Part shown: piece after piece, positions 30,065 through 41,446 of the stretch
How positions within the stretch are numbered: position 1 is the stretch's first letter
How the letters are laid out: each line of letters begins with the position of its first letter
From: Sandaracinaceae bacterium
Lineage (GTDB): Bacteria > Myxococcota_A > Polyangia > Polyangiales > Sandaracinaceae
NCBI GenBank assembly: GCA_020633195.1
Contig: JACKEC010000019.1
Location: 434,001 to 498,000, forward strand
Length of the DNA stretch: 64,000 nt
Direction: 5' to 3'
Made by a program: the position numbers and the translations under genes
The notes under the pieces: model-generated
Told to the model about the DNA's origin: nothing
What the model saw: the letters and a program-made list of their open reading frames with translations, nothing else
Databases searched by the model: none

Positions 30065-30136
30065 ATGTCGGACCCCCAGCCCCTCGTCGAGGCCCAGACC
30101 AACGCCATCTTCGCGAGCACGGCGGACCCCGGCTGA
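30065..30136 (+). CDS. Possible 23-residue leader peptide
   Basis: A short reading frame, ATG to TGA, beginning MSDPQPLVEAQT and rich in Ala, Pro and Asp. A TACCCT box lies 9 bases before the ATG (30051-30056 area), similar to the leaderless boxes elsewhere. It ends about 60 bases before the kinase-receiver gene. It may be a leader, a remnant of a longer gene, or chance. Confidence 0.2.
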   Translation: MSDPQPLVEAQTNAIFASTADPG

Positions 30137-30197
30137 CCCGACCACGCGGGCGGCGCTTGTCAGTCGAGCCCAGGTCCGTGATCATCATCGGCCACGG

Positions 30198-31531
30198 ATG
30201 ACGCGCGAGCTCGACGGCGAGGTGCACTGCGACGAATGCTCGCTACCGCTGTCGGGTCCCAGCGACGCGCGGCCGGGCGTGCTCGTCGACGGTCGCTATC
30301 GGATCCTCCGCTCCCTCGGGGACGGCGCGATGGGGCAGGTGTTCGAGGCGCAGGACGTCCACCTCGATCGCCGGGTCGCGCTCAAGATGGTGCACCCCAC
30401 GCTCGGGTCCGGACTCGACTTCGAGCGCGAGGCGCGCGCCCTCGCGTCGGTCCGGCACCACAACGTCCCCGTCATCCACGTGTTCGGCGTCCACGGGACC
30501 TCGCCGTTCTTCGTGATGGAGCTGATCGAGGGGGCGAGCCTCGCCGAGGTGGTCGCGCAGCACCGCGATCACGGCGCGCGTCTCCCCGCGTTCCGGGCGG
30601 TGCAGATCGTCCACAAGCTCGCGCTCGCTCTCGCGGAGGCCCACGCGCGCGGGATCATCCACCGCGACGTGAAGCCCGAGAACGTCATCATCGAGCGAGG
30701 CACGGGCCGCCCCGTGCTCGTCGACTTCGGGGTCGCGGTGCGCCTCGACCCGACCGACACGCTGACGGTGCGCGGCTCCCCCGCGTTCATGGCGCCCGAG
30801 GTCCTCGAGGGCGGCAGCGCGAGCGCCGCGAGCGACCTCTACTCCCTCGCGTGCCTCGCCTACGAGCTGATCTGCGGCACGCTCCCGTTCGTCGAGACCT
30901 CCCTCGACGACCTCGTCGACGCGCACCTCCGGCGCTCCCCCCCGCCGCCGTCGCGTCACGGCGTCGAGCTCGCCCCCTTCGACGAGGTGCTCCTCCGCGC
31001 GCTCGAGAAGGACCCGCGCCGCCGCTACTCGACCTGCACCGCGTTCGCCCGCGCGCTCGAGCGCGTGGAGACGGGAGAGGAGGTCGCGGACGCCGACGTC
31101 TCGCAGCTCCTCCCGATCCAGCGGGGCGCGATCCGCATCCTCGTCGTCGACGACGACCCGGTGTTCGGCCGCGTCGCCAAGCGCGCCGCGATGATCGCGT
31201 TCGCGGACGCCGAGGTCGAGGTCTCGCGGGCCAAGAACGGGGCCGCCGCGGTCCGGAACTCGGAGCGCATCCTCCCGCAGCTCATGTTGCTCGACTACAT
31301 GCTGCCGGGGATGGACGGGGTCGAGGTCCTCGCCCGCATCCGCGCCTTGCCGGGAGGCGAGACGGTCTCGGTGGTGGTGATGAGCGGCGCGGTGGGCGAA
31401 GAGGAGCGCTGGCGGTTCAGCTCGCTCGGCGTCCACGACGTGCTCAAGAAGCCCGTCGAGTTCGCGGAGCTCGTGGCGACCATCGTCCGCAAGGGCCGCG
31501 AGCGCGGCTGGCTGTCGCGGGCGCCCGAGTC

Positions 31532-31535
<4 letters not shown>
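30198..31535 (+). CDS. Ser/Thr protein kinase fused to a response-regulator receiver domain
   Basis: A 445-residue cytoplasmic fusion. The N-terminal Hanks-type kinase has Gly loop GDGAMGQV (41-48), Lys63, catalytic HRDVKPEN (Asp157) and DFG (176-178), all intact. The C-terminal receiver (about 312-430) has acidic pocket VVDDD, phosphoacceptor Asp366 (LLDYMLPGMDG) and Lys in VLKKP. It is followed, with a GTGA overlap, by a hybrid histidine kinase. A phosphorelay could therefore control a Ser/Thr kinase directly. The partner assignment is inferred from the overlap and from the mirrored second pair at 34044-37771. Confidence 0.93.
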
Positions 31536-34036
<2,501 letters not shown>

Positions 34037-34043
34037 CCCGCGG

Positions 34044-35348
34044 TCACTCGACCGTCTCGACCTCCTCGGGCGTCGGTCGGTTGCGATCCACGGGGGGCAG
34101 CCACCCGCGGGGTCGCGCCTTCTGCAGGATCGCCTCGACGAGCGCGCCGAAGTCGGCGGGCTTCGTGACGTGGGTGACCACGCCGAGCGACGAGAAGCGC
34201 CACCAGTCGCCGGCCCCGATCGCGCCGCTCATCACGATCACGGCGACCGACTCCCCGCCGGGCAGGGCCCGAATGCGCGACAGCGCCTCGGCGCCGTTCA
34301 TGCCCGGGAGGTGATGGTCCAGCAGCAGCAGGTGCGGCATGCGGTGCGCGGCGCTCGCCACCGCGGCCTCGCCGCTGTCGACCCGCGAGACCGCCACCAG
34401 CGTGTCCGCGAACGCGCGCTGCGCGGCGCGCTTGGTGAGCCGCGCGAACACCGGGTCGTCGTCCACGATCAGGATCTGCACTGCGTCGGGGTCGGCGGTC
34501 AGCAGCACCTCGCGGCCCTCGGGCGCCTGCTCGTTCGCGTCGACCCAGGCCGTCTCGAGCGCGGCGCCGAACGCGGCGCACGTCCGCGGGCGCTCCGCGG
34601 GATCCTTGGCGAGCGCGCGCGTGAGCACGGGGTCGAACGCGGCGAGCGCGGGGTCGACGGACACGAGGGCGCGCGGCGACCGCGAGCGGTGCGCCTCGAC
34701 GACCTCCTGCAGGGTGTCCCCGGCGAACGGGGAGCGGCCCGTCAACAGCTCGTGCACGAGGCAGCCGAGCGCGTACAGGTCGCTCGCGACCGACGGCGGA
34801 GCGCCGTCCCAGATCTCTGGCGCGACCGTCTCGGGGGTGCCCACCGGCGCCGACGCCGAGGCGTTCTCCTTCGTCGTCGCGATCCCGAAGTCGACGAGCA
34901 CGGTGCGCCCGGTGTCGTCCTCGATGATCACGTTCTCCGACTTGATGTCGCGGTGGAGCACCCCGGCGGCGTGCGCGGCGCCGAGCGCGTCGGCGAGGTC
35001 GAGCGCGATGGTCGTGGCTCGGTGCAGCGGGACCGCGGCGCCGTGCACGTAGTGCTTGTGGACGATGTCGCGCAGCGTGGTGCCCACCACGAGCTCCATC
35101 ACGAAGAACGGGCGGCCTCCGTCGCGCCCGAACGCGTAGACCTCGGGCACGCCGCGGTGTCGGATCGAGGCCAGCGCGCGCGCCTCGCGGGCGGCGCGCT
35201 CGACCTCCTTCGCGGAGGTGGCGCGGGCCATGAGCTTGAGCGCGACGGCGCGGTGCAGGTTGATGTCCCACGCGTCGTACACGCGGCCCATGCCGCCTTC
35301 GCCGCGCACGAGGCGCAGGCGATAGCGCCCGTCGATCAGCTCGGTCAC
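34044..35348 (-). CDS. Ser/Thr protein kinase fused to a response-regulator receiver domain (second copy)
   Basis: A 434-residue paralogue of the protein at 30198. The kinase has Gly loop GEGGMGRV, Lys38, HRDIKSEN (Asp134) and DFG (153-155). The receiver (about 291-405) has IVDDD, Asp344 (LLLDHHLPGMNG) and THVTKP. Both copies share an unusual block, WRFSSLGV, before the last receiver Lys, and the linker phrase RIRALPGGE, so they come from one duplication. Here the histidine kinase precedes the gene (GTGA overlap), the reverse of the first pair. Its end lies 8 bases from the end of the facing hybrid kinase. Confidence 0.93.
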   Translation of the reverse strand: MTELIDGRYRLRLVRGEGGMGRVYDAWDINLHRAVALKLMARATSAKEVERAAREARALASIRHRGVPEVYAFGRDGGRPFFVMELVVGTTLRDIVHKHYVHGAAVPLHRATTIALDLADALGAAHAAGVLHRDIKSENVIIEDDTGRTVLVDFGIATTKENASASAPVGTPETVAPEIWDGAPPSVASDLYALGCLVHELLTGRSPFAGDTLQEVVEAHRSRSPRALVSVDPALAAFDPVLTRALAKDPAERPRTCAAFGAALETAWVDANEQAPEGREVLLTADPDAVQILIVDDDPVFARLTKRAAQRAFADTLVAVSRVDSGEAAVASAAHRMPHLLLLDHHLPGMNGAEALSRIRALPGGESVAVIVMSGAIGAGDWWRFSSLGVVTHVTKPADFGALVEAILQKARPRGWLPPVDRNRPTPEEVETVE

Positions 35349-37771
35349 GGCGCGGCCCTCTCGGCCTCGACCCGCGCGAGCAGCGCCTCCTCCGCGCGCT
35401 GCAGCTCGCGCACGAGCGCGGGGAGGAGCTCGTCCCTGCGGTCGGGCGCCGACTCGAGCTGCTCGCACACGTCCGCGAACGCCGTCGCGCCGAGCTGCCG
35501 CGCGGCGCCCTTGAGCGCGTGCGCGAGCTCGGCCGCGTCCCCGCCCTCCTCGAGCTCGGTGATGCGCCGGGACGACGTCTCGACGAACGAGCGGACCAGC
35601 CCGTCGAGGAACCCCGGCTCCTCGCCCGCGAGCATCTCGAGCTCCTCCCACGCCGACCCCGTCAGCGGGGTCGCGGCCCGCGGGATGCGCACCCTCGCGC
35701 CCTCGAGGATCAGCTCGAAGTCCTCGATGCGCATCGGCTTCACGAGGAAACGATCGAAGCCCGCCTCGGCCGCGAGCCGGCGCTGGCCGCTCTCCTCGTG
35801 GGCCGTCAGCGCGAACACGGGCGTGCGCTCCATGCCCGTCTCCTTTTCCCACGCGCGGATCGCGCGCACCGCCTCGTAGCCGTCCATCACGGGCATCCGG
35901 ACGTCGAGGAAGATGCCCACGAAGCGCGGGTCGGCGGTGACCGCCGCGACCGCCGCGGCGCCGTCGTCGACCACGACGGGGTCGTAGCCGAGGTGGGTGA
36001 GCTGCCCCGCCGCGACCCGCCGGTTCACGAGGGTGTCGTCGGCGACGAGGACGCGGCCGCGCCCGGTCTGCGACGACATCGGGGGGCGGCTCGACGGGGC
36101 CTGGTGCGCGGCGCGCCACACCGACTTGGCGAGCGTCGCCGGCGCGAACGGGCGCGCGATGCGGACCTCCGTGCGCACGCGACCGCCGAGCTCGGAGGGC
36201 GAGACGACGCGGACGCTCCACTCGCGCGCGCGGTACGAGCCGTCGTGCACCACGACCGCCTCGCCCTCCTCGACGACCGTGTGACCCGCCCATCGCAGCG
36301 CGGCGCGCGCGGCCGCGGCCTCGAGCGGATCGGCGAGGCGCACCGCGACCCGGTGGGTCTCGGGCTCCTCGTGCGACGCGAACGCGGTCGCGTCGGCCGG
36401 CGCGTGCTCGAGGGCGAGCTCGAACGAGAAGGTCGACCCCTCGCCGGCGACGCTCTGGACCGCGATGTCGCCACCCATCAACACGACGAGGCGGCGCGCG
36501 ATGTTGAGGCCCAGGCCGGTGCCGCCGTAGTGGCGCGCGGTCGACGCGCGCGCCTGCTCGAACGCGCCGAAGAGGCGCTCGCGGTCCTCGTCGTCGAAGC
36601 CGATGCCCGTGTCCGACACCTCGAAGCGGACCCGCTCGTCGGCCATCGCGACCCGCAACACGACGTGACCCTCGTCGGTGAACTTGATCGCGTTGTTCAC
36701 CAGGTTCGTGAGCACCTGCCGCAGCCGGTAGGGGTCGGTGACCACCTGCTCGGGCACGTCCGGCTCCACGTGCAGCACGAGCCGGCCGCCGGCGCGCGCC
36801 TCCGCGATCGGCGCGAGCGCGATCATCGTGTCGCCGAGCACGCGCCGCAGCTGCACCGCCGTCGCCTCGAGCTCCATGCCGCCCGCCTCGAGGCGGCTCA
36901 TGTCGAGCAGGTCGTCGACGAGCTTGAGCAGCGCCTCGCTCGACGTCTCGATCGTCTCGGCGTGCCCGCGCTGCACGTCGTCGAGGCCGCTGCGCATCAA
37001 GAGGTCGGTGCTGCCGAGGACCCCGTTGAGCGGCGTCCGCAGCTCGTGGCTCACGTTCGCGACGAGCGCCGACTTCAGCCGGCTCACCGCGTCGGCGCGC
37101 TCGAGCGCGGACTCGAGCTCCTCCGCGACGTCCGCGTGCGCGCGGTCGTAGGACGCGATGATCAGCATCGCGAAGGCCATGATGATCAGGACGCCCGCGG
37201 CGTGCGCGCGCTGGAAGGTGACGGCGTCGGCGACCGCGGGGGCGAGCTCGGGTCCCACGAACGTCATCGTGAGCAGGGTGAACACCTCGGCGGCGACGAG
37301 GCCCATCCACACGAGCCCGCCGCGCCAGCCCACGAGCAGGGTCGCGAGCATGGGCACGAGGATCAGCGCGAAGGCGCGCGGGGCGCCGAGCCCTCCCGCG
37401 ACGAGCGCCGAGATGCTCGTGAAGGTGAACATCAGCCCCGCGATGAGGTGACCGGCGACCTTCACCGAGCCCGTCGCTCGCACCGCTTGGGTCGCGAGGA
37501 GGCTCGCGACGCAGCCGACGAGCGAGACCCGGATCCCGATGGCGGGGCGCTCGAGGACGATCTGCACGAGGAGCCCCGCGAGCGCCCCGAGCCCGCCGAG
37601 CAGGGGTAGGATCACGGTGAGCCGAGCGCGCCGCCGCGTCGTCGAGTCTTGCGCGAGGACGAGGGGCGGGAGGCTTCGGTCGACCGCTGCGCGCAGCCAG
37701 GGGACGACCCTCCCTGGTCGTGTGCTCATCCAGGCGGCTCGCGGCGGGACGCAACCATCGGCGAGGCGCAT
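35345..37771 (-). CDS. Membrane hybrid histidine kinase with degenerate receiver, active receiver and HPt domain (second copy)
   Basis: An 808-residue protein. Six or so membrane helices lie near residues 50-205. HisKA His242 (VSHELRTPLNG) and HATPase motifs (NNAIKF, DTGIGF, GTGLGLNI) are intact. The first receiver-like segment (RVAVRLADPLEAAAARAAL onward) lacks the phosphorylation residues. The second receiver is complete (LVADDTLVN, FLDVRMPVMDG, LVKP). The HPt domain has its His in AHALKGAARQLGA. I start at the ATG 37771 because GAGGAAGG lies seven bases before it; the ATG at 37729 would remove 14 residues. Confidence 0.91.
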   Translation of the reverse strand: MRLADGCVPPRAAWMSTRPGRVVPWLRAAVDRSLPPLVLAQDSTTRRRARLTVILPLLGGLGALAGLLVQIVLERPAIGIRVSLVGCVASLLATQAVRATGSVKVAGHLIAGLMFTFTSISALVAGGLGAPRAFALILVPMLATLLVGWRGGLVWMGLVAAEVFTLLTMTFVGPELAPAVADAVTFQRAHAAGVLIIMAFAMLIIASYDRAHADVAEELESALERADAVSRLKSALVANVSHELRTPLNGVLGSTDLLMRSGLDDVQRGHAETIETSSEALLKLVDDLLDMSRLEAGGMELEATAVQLRRVLGDTMIALAPIAEARAGGRLVLHVEPDVPEQVVTDPYRLRQVLTNLVNNAIKFTDEGHVVLRVAMADERVRFEVSDTGIGFDDEDRERLFGAFEQARASTARHYGGTGLGLNIARRLVVLMGGDIAVQSVAGEGSTFSFELALEHAPADATAFASHEEPETHRVAVRLADPLEAAAARAALRWAGHTVVEEGEAVVVHDGSYRAREWSVRVVSPSELGGRVRTEVRIARPFAPATLAKSVWRAAHQAPSSRPPMSSQTGRGRVLVADDTLVNRRVAAGQLTHLGYDPVVVDDGAAAVAAVTADPRFVGIFLDVRMPVMDGYEAVRAIRAWEKETGMERTPVFALTAHEESGQRRLAAEAGFDRFLVKPMRIEDFELILEGARVRIPRAATPLTGSAWEELEMLAGEEPGFLDGLVRSFVETSSRRITELEEGGDAAELAHALKGAARQLGATAFADVCEQLESAPDRRDELLPALVRELQRAEEALLARVEAERAAP

Positions 37772-37831
37772 CCTACCGCCTTCCTCACGGCTTCGCTTGC
37801 AAGCGACGTGGCGGTGGGGGAAGGCAAGCGG

Positions 37832-39109
37832 ATGAACGGGGCGAGGGGAGCGGCGATCGCGCTGCTCGTGGGTTGGTCGTCGGGCTGCGTGGACGCGCGC
37901 ACCGACGCGGACGCGGGGGCGCCGGACGCGGCCATGGCCGACGGCGGGGCCGAGGACGCCGGGTCGGTGGACGCCGGCCCGCGCACCTGCGCCGAGTCGC
38001 TCATGGAGCGCCGCGTGGCCCTCGATCCGGACGGGCCGCTCACGCAGATCCACCCGAGCGTCCTCTTCGACGGCGAGGGGATCTGGGTCACCTACGTGCG
38101 CCCCGAGCCCGGCGGCGGGAACTTCGACGTCTGGGCGACCCGCCGCGCCTGCGACGGCACCGTGCTCGTGGCGCCGTTCCTCGTGCAGGCGGACCCGACG
38201 GGCAACGACATCGACCCGGCGATCGCCCAGAGCGGCGACACGCTCCTCATCGCGTGGGTCACCGACGACGGAACGGGCGGCACCGCCAACCTGCAAGTAC
38301 GTTTTCGATCGTTCACCATCGAAGGCGAGCCGCGAGACTCCGTCGATCACACCCTCCGCACGAGCCGCATGGGAGCGCCGATCGTCGACAACCACAACGG
38401 CGCGGAGCTCGCCGTGGCGCCCGACGGGACCTTCCTCGTCGCGGGCGCTCGCGCGGTCCCCGAGGTGATGCGCTTCGCCGCCTACGCGCAGGTCGTGGGG
38501 CTCGACGGAGCGCTCGTCGGCGACGCCCTCGAGCCCGCTCCGGAGCCCATGATCACCAACTCGAGCGTCGCCGTCGACGTCTCCTCCGACGGCGCGCGCT
38601 GGCTCGTCTACGACCGCGAGCCCGACGCGGGCGGCGCGGCGCAGGTGATGCTCTCGGACCTCGATGGCGCGGCCCCGGAGCTCGTCGTCGAGGGGCTCGT
38701 CAGCTCCGGCGGCGCCGACGTGCTCGCGGTCGACGGCGCGGTGTACGTCGCGATGTCCGGCGAAGCAGATTCGCAAATCGATTTGCGGATCGTCGACGTG
38801 ATCGCTCCGCTCTCCGATCGCGTGATGCGGACGATCGGCGCGCCCGGCCGCGTCGACCACTCGCCGCGGCTCGCCGCGGGCGGCGGCGCGGTCGCGGTCG
38901 CGTTCTACCGGCAGATTCGAGGCTTCTCGAACGACCTCTACGTCGCCTCGATCAGCGATCCGTCCCTGGCGCCGGTCCTCGTCGACTCGCCGGTTCCGTC
39001 GTACCAGCCCGCGCTCACCCACGTGATGAACGACTACTGGTTCCTCAGCTACGCGATCGGCGACAGCCCCGACTTCCGGCTCGTCGGTCGCTTCGTCCAG
39101 CTCCGCTGA
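37832..39109 (+). CDS. Probable lipoprotein with beta-propeller-like repeats
   Basis: A 425-residue exported protein. The N-terminus has a hydrophobic core and Cys in SSGC, a weak lipobox, followed by an Asp-Ala-Gly linker of the type seen after the lipidated Cys in other lipoproteins here. The body has recurring beta-strand blocks (EGIWVTYVRPEPGGG, DTLLIAWVTDDGTGG, VAVAFYRQIRG) that suggest a six- or seven-bladed propeller. GGGGAAGG lies eight bases before the ATG. It resembles the lipoprotein at 59495-60898 in plan. Function is unknown. Confidence 0.78.
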   Translation: MNGARGAAIALLVGWSSGCVDARTDADAGAPDAAMADGGAEDAGSVDAGPRTCAESLMERRVALDPDGPLTQIHPSVLFDGEGIWVTYVRPEPGGGNFDVWATRRACDGTVLVAPFLVQADPTGNDIDPAIAQSGDTLLIAWVTDDGTGGTANLQVRFRSFTIEGEPRDSVDHTLRTSRMGAPIVDNHNGAELAVAPDGTFLVAGARAVPEVMRFAAYAQVVGLDGALVGDALEPAPEPMITNSSVAVDVSSDGARWLVYDREPDAGGAAQVMLSDLDGAAPELVVEGLVSSGGADVLAVDGAVYVAMSGEADSQIDLRIVDVIAPLSDRVMRTIGAPGRVDHSPRLAAGGGAVAVAFYRQIRGFSNDLYVASISDPSLAPVLVDSPVPSYQPALTHVMNDYWFLSYAIGDSPDFRLVGRFVQLR

Positions 39110-39116
39110 AACGAAG

Positions 39117-39695
39117 CTAGTGGAGCAGGCTCGACGGCTGCGCGTCGTCGAGCTCGGTGAGGGCGAGCGTGAAGGGCGCGCGGGCGCCGGGCCGGTGCGT
39201 GCCGACCCACACTCGATACACCCCCGGCGACAGCTCTCCCCGGACGATGGGGTGCGTCCCCTCCTCGTCGTCGCCGCAGCGCAGCTCGCCGTCCGGGTCG
39301 AGCACCGCGAGGGTCACGTCCTCGGCCGACGCGGCCATGATGAGCAGCTCCGCGAAGGGCCGCGTGGCGCGCACGATGGCGTCGGGATCGCCGGCCGCCC
39401 AGCCGTGGCATCGCTCGTCGACGCGCTCGAGGTCGACCGGGCCGCCCGCGGTGGTGCCGGTGAAGGTCTGCGGGTCCGGGGTGAAGCCGGGGCTCGTGGA
39501 CACGTCCGCGTACGTCGCCTCGTCGCCGTCGAGGTCGAGCTCGACGGGGTCCGCGGGGGCCTCGTGGGTCGGCGCGGCGGCGCTCAGGGGCGCGCCGCGG
39601 ACCTCCTGCGGAGGGTCCGCGCAGGCCGCCAGCTGGCAGCTCCCCAGCGCGATCGTCGCGCCGAGCGCGAGAGCCTTCGGGCCGCGGCATTCCAT
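39117..39695 (-). CDS. Small lipoprotein
   Basis: A 192-residue lipoprotein; two possible lipoboxes exist, LGSC and LAAC. The C-terminal half (AELLIMAASAEDVTLAVLDP, VYRVWVGTHRPG) is a small beta-rich fold like the pre-peptidase C-terminal type found in secreted proteins. It is encoded five bases after the c-type cytochrome stop, so the two are likely co-transcribed. Function is unknown. Confidence 0.7.
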   Translation of the reverse strand: MECRGPKALALGATIALGSCQLAACADPPQEVRGAPLSAAAPTHEAPADPVELDLDGDEATYADVSTSPGFTPDPQTFTGTTAGGPVDLERVDERCHGWAAGDPDAIVRATRPFAELLIMAASAEDVTLAVLDPDGELRCGDDEEGTHPIVRGELSPGVYRVWVGTHRPGARAPFTLALTELDDAQPSSLLH

Positions 39696-39700
39696 GGCGT

Positions 39701-40147
39701 TCAGCCCTCGGGCCGCAGGCTCCGGATGTGTCCGACGAGGGCGTCGATCCCTCGCTCGTTGAGCTGACCGCCGAACGCCGGCATCAGCCCCTGCCCCATG
39801 CGAATCGCCCGAGAGAGATCGGCGTCGGTGCGTCCGTCCTGAAAGGCCGCGGTGCGAAAGTCGGGCATCTCCGCGGTGGGGGCCTCGGCGCCCGCGCCGT
39901 CGCCCGTCGATCCGTGACACGAGGCGCAGCGAACGTCCCAGAGGGCGGCCGCGGCGCGCGCGAGGACCTCCGGAGACGGCTCGCCCGCGGGCTCTTCGGC
40001 GTCGGGCGCCGGCTGGCCGGCGCTGGGCTGTGCGTGATCGGTCGCCCGCCACTCGCGCACGTTCTCGCGAGGGGTATCATCGCCGCAACCTGCGCCCGCC
40101 AGAGAGGCCGTGGCGACGGCGAAGAGCGCGCTCCTGAACAGCCGCAC
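39701..40147 (-). CDS. Monohaem c-type cytochrome lipoprotein
   Basis: A 148-residue exported protein with lipobox AGAGC. One haem site, CASCH, is near residue 82, and the likely axial Met lies in GQGLMPAFGGQL. The fold pattern (LWDVRCASCHGSTGDGAG to IDALVGHIRSLRP) is that of class-I cytochromes. It probably shuttles electrons in the periplasm and could feed, or draw from, the multihaem cluster 1.3 kb downstream; that link is inference. The GTG start has a weak TATTCC box six bases before it. Confidence 0.85.
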   Translation of the reverse strand: MRLFRSALFAVATASLAGAGCGDDTPRENVREWRATDHAQPSAGQPAPDAEEPAGEPSPEVLARAAAALWDVRCASCHGSTGDGAGAEAPTAEMPDFRTAAFQDGRTDADLSRAIRMGQGLMPAFGGQLNERGIDALVGHIRSLRPEG

Positions 40148-40279
40148 CGGCGAGGAATAGACCGAGGGAGGGCGCGAGGGCAAGCCGCCGGTCGTCGCGC
40201 GGGAAGACGCGTCCGATCTCCGGGCGTTCGGAGCGGGCCTTCTTCGTCCTCGGGGACGGAGAGAAGCTCGCGGCGGACG

Positions 40280-41446
40280 ATGCAGAGACGGAGACGAGTG
40301 GCTCGCGGATCGCTCGCGCTGAGCGCGCTCGCGCTGAGCGCGCTCGCGCTGCCGTCGCGGGCGCAGGCGCCGCTCGGCGAGCGCACCGCGATCTACGATC
40401 CGAGCGGGCACGCGCTCGACGCGTATCACCGCTCCCTCGCGGCGCGCGGACGCACGCGGGTGATGGTGTGGGGCGCGTCGCACACCTCCGAGGACGGCTT
40501 CACCGGCTACGTTCGCGAGGCGCTCCAGGCGCAGCACGGCGACGGAGGTCCCGGGCTCGTCCTGCCGGCGCGCCCCTTCCCGCTCTACGCCCACCGCACC
40601 GTGCAGGTCGCGGAGCTCGGCGCGTGGAGCGGGCTCCGCGTCAACGGCCGACAGCGCGCCCACGACCGCTACGGCCCCGCGGGCATCGCGATCGAGACCC
40701 GCGCGCGCGCCACCGCGTACGCGCAGCCCGCGCAGCCCGTCGATCGCGCGCGGGTCTTCTTCCTCGAGCAGCCCGGAGGCGGCCGCTTCGACGTGGCGAT
40801 CGACGCGGCGCGCCCGGTGTCGGTCTCCACGCGCGGCGATCGCGTCGCGTCGCGGGTCTTCGCGCCGGCGGGCGGCTTGCGAGGCGTCCGCATCCAGACG
40901 CGCGGCGACGGCCCCGTCCGCCTCTTCGGGATCTCCCTCGAGCGCTCGGGGCCGGGCGTCATCGTCGACGCGATGGGCGTGCCCGGCGCGCGCCTCCGCG
41001 ACCGTCTGCCCTGGGACGACGCGGCGATGCGTCGGCAGGTGCGCGAGCTCGCCCCCGACCTGCTCGTGCTGGCCTACGGCACCAACGAGACGGGCTTCAC
41101 GGGTCGCCGGCTCTCCGCGTACCGGCAGGACGTCGACGAGGCGCTCCGCCGCGCGCGGGCCCTCGCGCCGCGCGCGTCCTGCCTGGTCGTCGGGCCGAGC
41201 GACTGGCCGATGCGCCACGCCGACGGGAGCTTCGCCGTCCGGGAGCGCACCGCGCAGGTCATCGCGATCCAGCGCGAGCTCGCCGCGCGCCACGGCTGCG
41301 GACACTTCGATCTCGTCGCCATGATGGGCGGCCCGCTCTCGATGCCGCGGTGGGTCGACGCGGGGCTCGCCATGTCGGACTACGTCCACTTCACCGACCC
41401 GGGTCACCAGATCCTCGCGCAGCGCCTCCTCGAAGCGCTGCGTTAG
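40280..41446 (+). CDS. SGNH/GDSL-type hydrolase, exported
   Basis: A 388-residue exported protein with a signal peptide at residues 1-29. The nucleophile Ser sits in VWGASHTSED, where GAS replaces the usual GDS. Block III has LAYGTNETGF, and the C-terminal catalytic pair is DYVHFTDPGH. The plan matches SGNH esterases acting on cell-wall or surface polysaccharide O-acetyl groups, but the substrate is not evident. An intervening beta domain (about 90-215) precedes the catalytic core. It overlaps the convergent barrel gene by four bases. Confidence 0.82.
   Translation: MQRRRRVARGSLALSALALSALALPSRAQAPLGERTAIYDPSGHALDAYHRSLAARGRTRVMVWGASHTSEDGFTGYVREALQAQHGDGGPGLVLPARPFPLYAHRTVQVAELGAWSGLRVNGRQRAHDRYGPAGIAIETRARATAYAQPAQPVDRARVFFLEQPGGGRFDVAIDAARPVSVSTRGDRVASRVFAPAGGLRGVRIQTRGDGPVRLFGISLERSGPGVIVDAMGVPGARLRDRLPWDDAAMRRQVRELAPDLLVLAYGTNETGFTGRRLSAYRQDVDEALRRARALAPRASCLVVGPSDWPMRHADGSFAVRERTAQVIAIQRELAARHGCGHFDLVAMMGGPLSMPRWVDAGLAMSDYVHFTDPGHQILAQRLLEALR

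Noticed and set aside
34044..37771. Recombination hotspot or inverted-repeat duplication at DNA level between the two kinase pairs
   Set aside because: The pairs are alike only at protein level in conserved blocks; I see no long nucleotide identity and the internal gene order differs.
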